Shown here: in pieces, positions 48,878 through 57,974 of the stretch | Layout of the letters: every line of letters begins with the position of its first letter | Position numbering within the stretch: position 1 is the first letter of the stretch | Source of the DNA: Sphingobacteriales bacterium | Lineage (GTDB): Bacteria > Bacteroidota > Bacteroidia > Chitinophagales > Chitinophagaceae | NCBI GenBank assembly: GCA_016200915.1 | Contig: JACQDV010000006.1 | Coordinates: 1-64,000 of the forward strand | Length of the DNA stretch: 64,000 nt | Direction: 5' to 3' | Notes under the pieces: model-generated | The model's database searches: none | Told to the model about the DNA's origin: nothing | The model's input: only the letters and a program-made list of their open reading frames with translations | Program-made: the position numbers and the translations under genes

Positions 48878-51313
48878 ATGCGTAAATTGATTGTACTGGT
48901 GATTGGCTTAATAGCATGGACATTAACTTCAGCACAAACAGCTAACACTGAAAAAGGAAAAATTTCCGGTAAACTAACCAGTACAGATGGCAAAGCAGTA
49001 GCGGCAGCCACTGTGAGTTTACAAAAAACAGCAGATAACAGTTTGGTAAAAGCTGTGGTAAGTAATACTACCGGTCAGTATGAACTGGAAAGTATCGCTT
49101 ACGGCGATTACTCACTTGAAATCAGTTATGTTGGTTTTGAAAAATCGGTTAAGAAAATTAAAGTGGAGAGCAAACAAACTACTGCCGATTTTACACTAAT
49201 AGCTTCTTCCAAAGCATTGGGTGAAGTAGTGGTTAAAAGTAAAAAACCTTTAATTGAAGTAAAAGCAGATAAAACTGTTTTTAATGTTGAAAGCAGCATT
49301 AATGCACAGGGAAGTAATGCACTGGAATTATTATCAAAAAGTCCTGGTGTGCTGGTTGATAACAACGAGAATATTTCTGTAAAAGGTAAAACGGGAACAA
49401 AGATCTATGTTGATGGCAAAATGATGCAGTTAGATAATAAAGATTTGGCTGCTTATTTAAAAAGCATCAACAGCAACGATATTGAAGCCATTGAAATGAT
49501 CACTAACCCCAGTGCAAAATATGATGCCAGTGGTAATGCAGGTATCATCAATATCCGTTTAAAGAAAAATAAAAAATACGGTACAAATGGTAATTTGAAT
49601 CTTGGTTATGTACAGGGTATTACACCTAAAGCAAACGGATCAGTTGCACTTAACTATCGTGATAAAAAGATCAACCTCTTCAGTAATGTTGGTGGTAATT
49701 TAGGAAACTATAATGAGCGGTTGGATTTATACCGTATTCAAAGTGATAGTCTCTTTGATCAGCACAGCAGAAACGTGTACAAAGATAAATCTGTAAATGC
49801 AAAAGTGGGCGCCGATTTATTTCTTGATAGCAAGAACACTATTGGTGTAATGGCAACAGCTAACTTTAATGATAACACATGGTTGGGTAACAGCAACACC
49901 AATATTTATTATCAACCTACTGGTGAATATGTAAAGCAATTAAAAGCATTCAACACTATTCCGGGAAGCCGTACGAATGCAAATTTCAATGGTAACTACC
50001 GGTATGCTGATACCAGTGGCAAAACCATTAACGTAGATGCTGACTATGGCTTGTTCCGTGGTGCCGGCAGAAGCTATCAGCCAAACAACTATTATTCGCC
50101 AACTGGCAACTTGCTATACCAGTTAATCTATCGTAACAGTACCCCTACCGATATTGACATCTATACTATTAAAGCTGATGTAGAGATCAATAAATGGAAA
50201 GGTAAATTAGGTTATGGTGCCAAAGCTGCTTATGTAAGAACTAAAAATACATTTGACTTTTATAATGTAATTGATGGCAACGATGTGAAGCAATTAGGAA
50301 AAAGCAACAGTTTTGATTATAAAGAAAATGTAAATGCGGCATATATTAATTATAACCGTCAATTAAATGCCAAGTGGGGATTGCAGGTTGGTTTAAGAGC
50401 AGAACAAACCAACAGTGAAGGTGTATTAACAAGAGCCGATGGCCAGCATCAAACGGATGATAAAGTAAAACGTAATTATTTAGATTTCTTTCCAAGTGGT
50501 GCATTAACCTGGACTGTTGACAAAAAGAATACATTGAACTTAACTTACAGCCGTCGTATTGATCGCCCAACTTACCAGGATCTCAATCCATTTGAAAATA
50601 AATTAGATGAATTAACTTATCAGAAAGGTAATGCATTCTTAAAACCTCAGTACACAGATAATGTTGAGTTAACGCATACTTTCATGGGCTTTATCAATAC
50701 CACACTTAATTATAGCCATGTAAAAGATTATTCAACCATGATCACTGACACAGCTAACAAGAATGCTACTTTCATTCAGCAGCGTAACCTGGCCAGTCAG
50801 CAAATAGTTGGATTAAACATTGGCTCACCCTTACCAATCGCCAAATGGTGGAATGGTTATGTGAATGTTTGGGGCAACAGGCAAATGTTTAAAGGTGAGT
50901 TTAACGGCACAAAATTAAACCGCAGCTATACCTTGTATGGTTTATATATGCAGAACAATTTTACCATCTCGCAAAAGAAAGGATTTAATGCAGAGATCAG
51001 TGGCTGGTACAATGGCAAGAGTGTTTGGGGTGGTACATGGGTAGTTAAACCAATGGGTGGTTTTGATGTTGGTCTGCAAAAAGCAATTTTAAAGGGTAAA
51101 GGAAGTTTGAAAGCTTCTGTTACTGATGTGTTGTTTACACAATACTGGACAGCAACAAATGATTTTGGCGGTGTTTACTTAAAAGGCACAGGCAAGAATG
51201 AATCAAGAACATTCCGTCTCAACTTCAGCTACCGCTTTGGCAACAACAATGTAAAAGCAGCAAGAGATCGTAAAACCGGATTGGAAAGCGAAGCCGGAAG
51301 GATTAAAAGATAA
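48878..51313 (+). CDS. Outer-membrane beta-barrel receptor (TonB-dependent, OMP_b-brl type)
   Basis: 811 residues. A signal peptide (MRKLIVLVIGLIAWTLTSAQ) leads to a carboxypeptidase-regulatory-like domain (GKISGKLTSTDGKAVAAATV, about 28-110), a plug (EVVVKSKKPLIEVKADKTVF, then NALELLSKSPGVLVDNNENI and GTKIYVDGKMMQLDNKDLAA; about 115-225) and a C-terminal barrel (about 250-790) that ends with FRLNFSYRFGNNN. No SusD partner is adjacent, so it is a stand-alone receptor; the ligand may be a siderophore, peptide or sugar. Transcription starts at the -7 box at 48842 and ends at the hairpin at 51394. Confidence 0.9.
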   Translation: MRKLIVLVIGLIAWTLTSAQTANTEKGKISGKLTSTDGKAVAAATVSLQKTADNSLVKAVVSNTTGQYELESIAYGDYSLEISYVGFEKSVKKIKVESKQTTADFTLIASSKALGEVVVKSKKPLIEVKADKTVFNVESSINAQGSNALELLSKSPGVLVDNNENISVKGKTGTKIYVDGKMMQLDNKDLAAYLKSINSNDIEAIEMITNPSAKYDASGNAGIINIRLKKNKKYGTNGNLNLGYVQGITPKANGSVALNYRDKKINLFSNVGGNLGNYNERLDLYRIQSDSLFDQHSRNVYKDKSVNAKVGADLFLDSKNTIGVMATANFNDNTWLGNSNTNIYYQPTGEYVKQLKAFNTIPGSRTNANFNGNYRYADTSGKTINVDADYGLFRGAGRSYQPNNYYSPTGNLLYQLIYRNSTPTDIDIYTIKADVEINKWKGKLGYGAKAAYVRTKNTFDFYNVIDGNDVKQLGKSNSFDYKENVNAAYINYNRQLNAKWGLQVGLRAEQTNSEGVLTRADGQHQTDDKVKRNYLDFFPSGALTWTVDKKNTLNLTYSRRIDRPTYQDLNPFENKLDELTYQKGNAFLKPQYTDNVELTHTFMGFINTTLNYSHVKDYSTMITDTANKNATFIQQRNLASQQIVGLNIGSPLPIAKWWNGYVNVWGNRQMFKGEFNGTKLNRSYTLYGLYMQNNFTISQKKGFNAEISGWYNGKSVWGGTWVVKPMGGFDVGLQKAILKGKGSLKASVTDVLFTQYWTATNDFGGVYLKGTGKNESRTFRLNFSYRFGNNNVKAARDRKTGLESEAGRIKR

Positions 51314-51393
51314 ATCATTAATGAACCAGTGATGCCCGGCACTGCTTCATGCTGAAAAACCTTATCACAAATAAAACCTTATCTCAAAAAATT

Positions 51394-51419
51394 AACCCCG
51401 TCGGCAACGGCGGGGTTTT
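51394..51419 (+). terminator. Rho-independent terminator of the receptor gene
   Basis: AACCCCGTCG and CGGCGGGGTT pair around GCAA with one G-U, then TTTTG. It is a strong GNRA-type-loop hairpin. Confidence 0.88.
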
Positions 51420-51498
51420 GTTATTCAGGGTTACAAGTAATTGTCGCTATTATGTAAATAGGAATTGAATCAAAGACCGGGCTGTTGTTAGTTACCGG

Positions 51499-51933
51499 TT
51501 ATTTGTAGAACTGTTGCGACAATGAATTGGATACAACTTTAAAATCACCGTTCTGTTTTACTATCTGGTAACTGTTGTTGATAGCACGGATATTAGGATT
51601 AGATAAATGCTTTTCATTATAAGGAGCCAGTATATCTTTTTCCTCAATTACATTACCGTTTTTATCATAAACTTTTTTGAAAACACGATAATGAAAATGC
51701 CATGGATTCAATTCACCTTCATCACCATTAGCCTGATAAGTATCATTAAATCCTTCAAATATCAATTCGCTGGCGTGTTCAGGATGAAGACTAAGGGGCT
51801 CTGTAATATCAATAAACTGGTTCAGTTCAGGATCGTCGTGAATGATGCCACTATCCCAAACTGTTTCCCCATTTAAATAAATAACCAGCCTGTTGTCAAC
51901 ATGTTTTACGTTAATTAAATATTCTTTTTTCAT
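51499..51933 (-). CDS. Hypothetical protein
   Basis: 144 residues without signal peptide or membrane segment. Segments such as LINVKHVDNRLVIYLNGETV, FIDITEPLSLHPEHASELIF and EEKDILAPYNEKHLSNPNIR are beta-rich; the first part resembles a jelly-roll-like module. I do not recognise the family. It stands alone, between the receptor terminator and a gene-poor stretch. Confidence 0.6.
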   Translation of the reverse strand: MKKEYLINVKHVDNRLVIYLNGETVWDSGIIHDDPELNQFIDITEPLSLHPEHASELIFEGFNDTYQANGDEGELNPWHFHYRVFKKVYDKNGNVIEEKDILAPYNEKHLSNPNIRAINNSYQIVKQNGDFKVVSNSLSQQFYK

Positions 51934-52103
51934 GGTACTAAAAATTTAGCGTTTGGTTGATTTGTTTTGTTTTGGAAAAAGGATACACAAAAATGGAACA
52001 TCTCCCTATCATGCCTGCTGACAAAAATTAACCTGCCAGTTGATATTTGTTAATATCAACTAATACTTTCGTCATGCTCAAGAAAGGAACAGAAGGAAAA
52101 AGA

Positions 52104-52487
52104 TTACACGATTTTACAGGGAATCAATGCATCTTCATCAAAAGAATAAACAGCGCAGAGCCGATGATAACCATCTGCCACAATAACTTTTGCCAGGCTG
52201 GCATTACGAACCAATAGCAAGGGAGATAATGGAACTCCATTTTTAATTTTATCCTTATCTCTTTTTACATGAATGTTGCTGATGCCTAATAAAGAAAGGG
52301 AAGATGCCCGGAAAATATCTTTCGCTTTAAAACTGGTGATAACAGCCTGCTGCAACTGTTTAATAATTTTGCCGGAAACTTCTTCATCATAGGTTAACAG
52401 CAGGTAAGATAATGCTGCCGGATAGTCATGTTCTTCCGGCTCTTTTAACCATTTGATTTTAGGTTTATCTTTTTTTGATGGCATCAC
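52104..52487 (-). CDS. Hypothetical protein with ParB-like motif
   Basis: 127 residues. A basic start (KKDKPKIKWLKEPEEHDYPA) is followed by helical segments; the C-terminal half contains VPLSPLLLVRNASLAKVIVA and DGYHRLCAVYSF, which recalls the ParB/sulfiredoxin nucleotide-binding motif GxHR. The helical remainder shows nothing to identify it. Function is unknown; binding a nucleotide is a guess. Confidence 0.55.
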   Translation of the reverse strand: MMPSKKDKPKIKWLKEPEEHDYPAALSYLLLTYDEEVSGKIIKQLQQAVITSFKAKDIFRASSLSLLGISNIHVKRDKDKIKNGVPLSPLLLVRNASLAKVIVADGYHRLCAVYSFDEDALIPCKIV

Positions 52488-52535
52488 CAGTATTTTATTA
52501 ACCCAGGTTGATCTAAGTTATTACTTTTCTGCTTA

Positions 52536-54752
52536 TCATTTTTCAATACGCAAATTATTTTTTGATCCATCCATCATCACATGATCAAAAATGAGCAGCG
52601 ATGCCTTTTTATTGCCCTGGTTTTCCGCAGCTACCGATGTATTAACAATAGTGGACAACATATCATTAACAAAAAACGGATCAGCATTGCCTAAATTCTG
52701 CAATGGATAAGAACCTTTACCTGTATTAAATCTGTTATTGTACATGGAAAATTTATTCTGTTTATCCCGAATATCATAAAAATTATTGGTACTGTCTGTC
52801 CATGTTAAAGTACCTATGGTCAGGAATTTTGCATTGTTAAAATTGTTGTTGAAATAAATTTTCTTTTTGGGGCTGTTATAAATAGCCTGCGCAATTACAG
52901 CTTTGCCAGAGAAGCTTTCGATATTTATAAAAGGATCTGGTGCTTGTCCTGAAACTGCAATCTTTGCACCATTCAAATAAAATTCACCGTTGCCTTTTAG
53001 TGAAAGAAACTGCTTGCTGTTTCCTTCGTACCAGGTATCATACACTAAAAGTTTGGCACCCTTATCCACAGCATACGAATTATTATTCACTGCAGATTCA
53101 CCGCCAAAAATTTTCAGCATTGAACTATTCTTGCTGCCAGCACCTTCCACATTTACAGAAATACCGTTACGGCAATAATTATGCTGAAAATTCTCAAACC
53201 TCAGGATAGTATTAGAAAAACCTCTGACTGATACATTACTATTTAATCCATTAAACACCATTAACTGATTACCGTAAATCATATTTCCTGGTCTGTCATC
53301 ATCTGTAACCACAACTCCGTCTGTTTTTCCGTTTCCCTGTATCCACATATTCTTTATTTGCATTTGTGCCGGAGCATTAACCTGTATTAAGGATGCTGAT
53401 GTGGTATCATATTGTCTTTTCCAGGTCAGCACACTTCTCAATCCATCACCAGTAAGAATTAATGGAGTGGCTGGCGGAATGATTAATTGTTTTACAAGCT
53501 GAAAATTTCCATATTGAAAATGTAAAATAGTTGTCTTCTTTGATGACGAAATTTTATTGATAATAGTTTGCAGCGAAGCTGATGAGGTGGTATCTTTTAA
53601 TTCAACTGTTGAATAAGATTTAGTTTCAGCAAATGGATAAGGCTTTACATCGGGCCGGTTCATTTTCTTTTGAGCTGAGGCAGTTCCCATCTCTGCTACT
53701 CTTCCCCCGCCATTCTCCATTAATTTATCTTTTGAACTAAAGCTGTTGCTGATAAAAGTAATATCCGGAGTTGACCCTTTAAAATTGTTGACATTTCTTA
53801 TCACAAAGTTCTTTGCTCCATCCGGTGTAATAAACCGGTTACCAATAACAAGAATATTTCCTTTGGTAAACAAATCCATCATTACTTTATCTGAATCGCT
53901 GATGATAGTATTATTTTGAATAGTAATGGGAGAAGTATTACTGAATTGCGAAGCTTTGAGAAAACTGTTTGAATTAAATGAAATATTATCTCTAAAAGAA
54001 AAGAAATTAGAATTACCCAAAAAGATATCACTCAATAAAGACCGGTTAAACACACAACGGTAAACCTGGAAGTTACCTGCACCAAAAGCCGGGAAGTTAT
54101 TAGCCACCCCTACATTACATTTCTCAAAATAACAATCCCATATCCACCAATCAAGGGCATTAGGCCCCTGTAATGAAATGGCTGTTGAATTACAATTATA
54201 AAAACGGCAGCGGCGAATACTCATTTCTGCATCCATGTTTATTCCCGATTTTATTCCAACGGATACATCTTTAAAAACTTCATCCAAATGCTGAGAACCT
54301 GAATTAGCATAATTCACTTTTCCATCCCATTCATGTGCATAAGCAACCAATGCTTTTTTACTGCCATCCCAGGTTATCCGTCCATATTCGCTGTAAGAAA
54401 CGCCATTCAGAAAAAACATTTTTTCATTAGCAGCACCATCCCATTTAATAATTGTTTTTAATGGATCTTCCCCATAAATGGCAATTCCTTTTTTTGATTT
54501 CATTATTAATGTTGAAGTGATGCGGTAAGTTCCGTTGGGAATAAATAAAACCGGTGAATGACCTGTTTCACCCAGTTCATCTAATGCCTGCTGAATAGAC
54601 TTTGTATCATCTGTTCTGCCATCGCCTTTAGCATTGTAAACTTTTTTAAGATTTGTCCAGTTGGGAAATGGTCCGTAAAACTCTGCCTGTTGTGCATGAA
54701 GTGTAAACGTAAAACAGAGAGTAAGTAAATAAAATAATGTGTTTCGGATCAT
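52536..54752 (-). CDS. Exported pectate-lyase-3-type beta-helix protein
   Basis: 738 residues with a signal peptide (MIRNTLFYLLTLCFTFTLHA). The N-terminal beta-helix start KKVYNAKGDGRTDDTKSIQQ, ALDELGETGHSPVLFIPNGT and YRITSTLIMKSKKGIAIYGE is the pectate-lyase-3 (GH28/PL-like) signature; a second similar start appears at about 385-425, so two beta-helices may be joined. Catalytic residues cannot be assigned by eye, so lyase, hydrolase and binding-protein roles remain open. It may act on plant or algal polysaccharide. Confidence 0.82.
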   Translation of the reverse strand: MIRNTLFYLLTLCFTFTLHAQQAEFYGPFPNWTNLKKVYNAKGDGRTDDTKSIQQALDELGETGHSPVLFIPNGTYRITSTLIMKSKKGIAIYGEDPLKTIIKWDGAANEKMFFLNGVSYSEYGRITWDGSKKALVAYAHEWDGKVNYANSGSQHLDEVFKDVSVGIKSGINMDAEMSIRRCRFYNCNSTAISLQGPNALDWWIWDCYFEKCNVGVANNFPAFGAGNFQVYRCVFNRSLLSDIFLGNSNFFSFRDNISFNSNSFLKASQFSNTSPITIQNNTIISDSDKVMMDLFTKGNILVIGNRFITPDGAKNFVIRNVNNFKGSTPDITFISNSFSSKDKLMENGGGRVAEMGTASAQKKMNRPDVKPYPFAETKSYSTVELKDTTSSASLQTIINKISSSKKTTILHFQYGNFQLVKQLIIPPATPLILTGDGLRSVLTWKRQYDTTSASLIQVNAPAQMQIKNMWIQGNGKTDGVVVTDDDRPGNMIYGNQLMVFNGLNSNVSVRGFSNTILRFENFQHNYCRNGISVNVEGAGSKNSSMLKIFGGESAVNNNSYAVDKGAKLLVYDTWYEGNSKQFLSLKGNGEFYLNGAKIAVSGQAPDPFINIESFSGKAVIAQAIYNSPKKKIYFNNNFNNAKFLTIGTLTWTDSTNNFYDIRDKQNKFSMYNNRFNTGKGSYPLQNLGNADPFFVNDMLSTIVNTSVAAENQGNKKASLLIFDHVMMDGSKNNLRIEK

Positions 54753-54813
54753 AACGCTTTAATTCTTCTGTAAGCTTTTGCAAATTGAATGCCGTTATTT
54801 AATTAGCTAAACA

Positions 54814-54855
54814 AAGAAAGCCTTCATCATTCAACCGAAAGACGAAGGCTTTGTT
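54814..54855 (-). terminator. Terminator of the TPR-Ppx/GppA-like gene
   Basis: AAAGCCTTCATC pairs with GACGAAGGCTTT (one G-T) around a 12-nt loop. On the minus strand it follows the stop at 54880 by 25 bp and is trailed by TTTCTTTGTTT. Confidence 0.7.
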
Positions 54856-54879
54856 AAAAATTAGTACTGTAGTGAATAC

Positions 54880-56277
54880 TTATTTGAAAAAGCCGGTGTA
54901 TTGACGGGTAACTTTTTTAATAAGATAGCCGCTTATCCAGCCCATGTAGGCATATTTAGGGAAAATGATTTTCTTATCAGGTTTAATAGTGTTTACTTCC
55001 TTAATCAATTCATCCAGCCAGATGGTACCTGCTATCATCGCTTTACGGTCATAGGTTTTCAAAACCTGGGCAATATTCTTTTTTGCAGCCTCTGCAATCT
55101 TATAATCCACTACCAGGCTATAATCAGGTTGCGTTATTTTGTCATAGTTATTTATCAGGTTATTTCTGAAAGCAGTTATATCGTTTTGCTTAAGCTCCAC
55201 ATAATTATCATTCACTCTTTGCGGATAAGTTAAAGATGTAATAGACCATACAATTCCGCCCGACAGGTAAAGTATATCTCTTTGCTTGAAATCGATTTTA
55301 TCAGTAAAATAACCTGACACCACAGAATACAAACTGTCTTTCCATATTTTCTCAGCTTCCTTTACATAATCATTCAAATCATCTTTATTGGTTTTTGATT
55401 CCAGTAACCGCTGAAATGATTTTGTACCTACAGGGAAAGTAACCGGTATAAAGTTCTTTACAACATTAAAATAACCACCTTTTGTGTTACCACTACCTAC
55501 ATCCAACTGATCAGTTGTGTAACGATGCTTTTGAGGAACAATTCCTAACAGGCTCAGTTCTGATTCTTCCTGGGCATTTATCCATCTCACCTTTATAACT
55601 GTATCAAGGTCCTTTGGCCGGATGACCTTTGCAAAATATTCAATCTTATTGTACTTATCTAATTCCTGCTTTAAACCGCTGCTGATAACAATATACACAT
55701 GCTTTGGACTAATCTTTAGCCTGTTTTTAATTATTCCCCAATAAACAGCAATCGCATCTGTAGTTTCTTTTTCGCTCTGGTAAGAAAGCGAGGCTGCATC
55801 CGTATTAATGGATGTATCCATTATCAATGTATAATCAAATTCCCTGTCCTGGCTCAGTTTTACATCAATCACACTCATCTTTATACCTCTTGCTCCCACT
55901 TCAATACCCGCATATAAATCTCCAATCCCCTGCACACTCTTTAATAAATTTTCAACCACACTGGCAATTACCATTTGTTTTTGTGCACGATAAATACTAA
56001 TAGCGTTCTTGTAGCATTCAATTGCTTTATCCTTTTGTGCCAACTTAGCATATAAAGTTCCCATTCCCTGGTAAGCTAATGCCTGGCAGTAATAATCAAA
56101 ATCTGCTTTGGCCCTTTTCAGTCCGGTTTTGTAATATTCTTCAGCCGCATCTAATTGCTGAGCTTCCAGTAAAGTATTAGCTGTTTGCAGGATGCGATAG
56201 GTAACCTGGCTTTTAATCTTTTGGCCGGTTGCAATAACACTTGAAAATAATAACGCAACCAGCAGGATTTTTTTCAT
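54880..56277 (-). CDS. Exported TPR protein with a Ppx/GppA-like ATPase-fold domain
   Basis: 465 residues from this start (MKKILLVALLFSSVIATGQ is a signal peptide; an upstream Met at 56298 adds 7). Residues about 20-115 are helical TPR-like repeats (DAAEEYYKTGLKRAKADFDY, KAIECYKNAISIYRAQKQ). A domain with the actin/ASKHA-type phosphate loops of exopolyphosphatase Ppx/GppA follows: GIEVGARGIKMSVID, INAQEESELSLLGIVP, LDVGSGNTKGGYF and ILYLSGGIVW. Ppx/GppA enzymes degrade polyphosphate or pppGpp in the cytoplasm; this copy has a signal peptide, so a periplasmic or surface role is inferred. The motif order and spacing match, but catalytic Glu/Lys positions are unverified. Confidence 0.75.
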   Translation of the reverse strand: MKKILLVALLFSSVIATGQKIKSQVTYRILQTANTLLEAQQLDAAEEYYKTGLKRAKADFDYYCQALAYQGMGTLYAKLAQKDKAIECYKNAISIYRAQKQMVIASVVENLLKSVQGIGDLYAGIEVGARGIKMSVIDVKLSQDREFDYTLIMDTSINTDAASLSYQSEKETTDAIAVYWGIIKNRLKISPKHVYIVISSGLKQELDKYNKIEYFAKVIRPKDLDTVIKVRWINAQEESELSLLGIVPQKHRYTTDQLDVGSGNTKGGYFNVVKNFIPVTFPVGTKSFQRLLESKTNKDDLNDYVKEAEKIWKDSLYSVVSGYFTDKIDFKQRDILYLSGGIVWSITSLTYPQRVNDNYVELKQNDITAFRNNLINNYDKITQPDYSLVVDYKIAEAAKKNIAQVLKTYDRKAMIAGTIWLDELIKEVNTIKPDKKIIFPKYAYMGWISGYLIKKVTRQYTGFFK

Positions 56278-56399
56278 ATGCATGGGTAACTGTTTCAAGG
56301 CGGTTTAAACAGGCAATTTACCCATTTGACAGTATCAATATCCATAGTAAAACTTCGTTGTGCAATAATGCCTGAATTGTGTGAATAACTTTGCTTAAA

Positions 56400-57353
56400 C
56401 TAAGGAAGTACCCAGGCCTTTCTATGATTGGGGTGCATATCAATAAAAACCTTCAATCCCGGAACCAGGTCGTTTTTATCGTATGTTACATAATAGAGAG
56501 TTCCTTCGCAAAGCAGGGTTACGAGAAAATATGCCCCGCAAAAAGATATTGATTGTACAATGGCAGGTGACTGATCGTCTTTTTTACTTGCTGATAAAAC
56601 AAAGTGCTCTGGTCTGAAAAAAAACTTCTTACCATGCTCTTCTATCAAAGTATAATTGCCAAAAAGTCCGGCACAGTATTTATTTACCGGTTGATGGTAA
56701 ATATTATATGGGGTATTTTGCTGCACAATTTCACCATCTTTCATCACAATAATATTATCAGCCCAGGGAAGTGTATCTAACGGATCATGTGAAACAAGCA
56801 AACAGGTAATACTTAAATGCTCACCAATATCATGAATTACTTTTTTAATAGTTGATTTATGAATGGCATCCAAATTGGAAAATGGTTCGTCCAGCAGCAA
56901 TAGTTTGGGTGAAGTGATGAGTAATCTTGCTAAAGCAATACGTTGTTTTTCACCTCCCGAAAGCTGATTAGTCCGGCGCTGGAGTAAATGTTCAACCTGG
57001 CACACAGAAAATATTTTATCCGCCTCACCGTCTGGTAATTGATTGGTCATTTCCAGCAATTCCTGCACATAATAATTATTACGCAGTTCAAAATACTGGC
57101 TGAGGTATGCTATGCCTTTATGTCCTGCTATTAATTGTTCGTTTGGACCTAAAACTTTTTCACCATTAAAGAAAATTCTTCCCGATGCTGGTTCGGCAAA
57201 ACCAGCGATCATTTTTAATAAACTTGTTTTACCTGATCCTGTTTCACCGGCAATGGCAATTTTCTGCAATGGCTCCTGCGAAAAGCTGAGGTTATTAACT
57301 ACCAGCTTCTCTCCTTCCCATTTGCTAACCTGTTCAACACTTAACAATGCCAT
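56400..57353 (-). CDS. Orphan ABC transporter ATP-binding protein (PotA/FbpC-like)
   Basis: 317 residues with one ATPase domain (Walker A GETGSGKTSLL, signature LSGGEKQRIALARLL, Walker B LLLLDEPFSNLD, switch His in LVSHD) and a C-terminal TOBE-like region of about 80 residues, as in iron(III), molybdate, spermidine or sulfate import ATPases. No permease or binding protein is near, so the partner must be encoded elsewhere. Divergent from the toxin-antitoxin pair on its right. Confidence 0.88.
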   Translation of the reverse strand: MALLSVEQVSKWEGEKLVVNNLSFSQEPLQKIAIAGETGSGKTSLLKMIAGFAEPASGRIFFNGEKVLGPNEQLIAGHKGIAYLSQYFELRNNYYVQELLEMTNQLPDGEADKIFSVCQVEHLLQRRTNQLSGGEKQRIALARLLITSPKLLLLDEPFSNLDAIHKSTIKKVIHDIGEHLSITCLLVSHDPLDTLPWADNIIVMKDGEIVQQNTPYNIYHQPVNKYCAGLFGNYTLIEEHGKKFFFRPEHFVLSASKKDDQSPAIVQSISFCGAYFLVTLLCEGTLYYVTYDKNDLVPGLKVFIDMHPNHRKAWVLP

Positions 57354-57389
57354 GCTGCGAAAATAAAGGATAAGGGCAGAATAGCAAGT

Positions 57390-57425
57390 AATGCCAGCAA
57401 GGCATTATTTATTTTAATAAATTTG
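57390..57425 (+). promoter_or_regulatory. Palindrome and promoter of the toxin-antitoxin pair
   Basis: AATGCC and GGCATT (57390-57395 and 57401-57406) form a 6-bp-arm inverted repeat 11 bp before a TAAATTTG -7 box (57418-57425). The antitoxin ATG is at 57439. The palindrome is well placed for autorepression by an antitoxin-toxin complex. Confidence 0.5.
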
Positions 57426-57438
57426 TGAAAACACAAGT

Positions 57439-57684
57439 ATGAGTAATGCAAAATTGAAAAAAGAACTCGTTAACCTTATTGAGAATATTGATAATGAAGA
57501 AATGCTTTCGTTGCTGAAAGAAGATATAGTTTTTTATGGCAAAGTGGAGAACCGTGATATAACAGATAGCTTAACAAAAGTACAGTTAAAAGAATTAAAG
57601 GCCCTGTCAGAAGAAGATGATTTAAAAGAAACTCAATCGCTTTCTGAATTTAAAAAAGCTACCGGCAAATGGCGTATGAAGTAG
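57439..57684 (+). CDS. Antitoxin of a ParE/RelE-type toxin-antitoxin pair
   Basis: 81 residues, acidic in the middle (NLIENIDNEEMLSLLKEDIV), Lys/Glu-rich C-terminus. It has the size and position of a RelB/ParD-like antitoxin but no visible HTH or RHH motif; identity rests on the toxin that overlaps it. The two genes overlap by 16 bp (57669-57684), so the antitoxin is made first. The C-terminal part (SEFKKATGKWRMK) would wrap the toxin. Confidence 0.7.
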   Translation: MSNAKLKKELVNLIENIDNEEMLSLLKEDIVFYGKVENRDITDSLTKVQLKELKALSEEDDLKETQSLSEFKKATGKWRMK

Positions 57685-57965
57685 TTTTAAAAAAGCGATT
57701 TACCACTAAAGTGCTTAAGCTACTTTCTTATTTGGATAAAGAATGGTTGCAAAAAACAGCTGCTGATTTCCTGCACAAACTCGACAGACGAATTGAACAA
57801 TTACAAAAACAACCTTATGCCGGCAGAGAATCTTCCAAAATAAAAAACATAAGGGGTGTATTAATTACAAGGCACAATAAAATGTATTATAAAATATCCG
57901 GCAAAAAAATAATCATCCTTAATATATATGACACCAGGATGAATCCCAAAAAAAATCCGTACTAA
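57669..57965 (+). CDS. ParE/RelE-superfamily toxin
   Basis: 98 residues of the RelE/ParE fold: AYEVVLKKRFTTKVLKLLSY, a helical segment with LDKEWLQKTAADFLHKLDRR and IEQLQKQPYAGRESSKIKNI, and RGVLITRHNKMYYKISGKKI, IILNIYDTRMNPKKNPY at the end. RelE-type toxins cut mRNA on the ribosome; ParE-type poison gyrase; the sequence does not decide which. Start overlaps the antitoxin by 16 bp. Next comes an SF1 helicase 9 bp away on the same strand, possibly in the same transcript. Confidence 0.85.
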   Translation: MAYEVVLKKRFTTKVLKLLSYLDKEWLQKTAADFLHKLDRRIEQLQKQPYAGRESSKIKNIRGVLITRHNKMYYKISGKKIIILNIYDTRMNPKKNPY

Positions 57966-57974
57966 ATTCACCGC

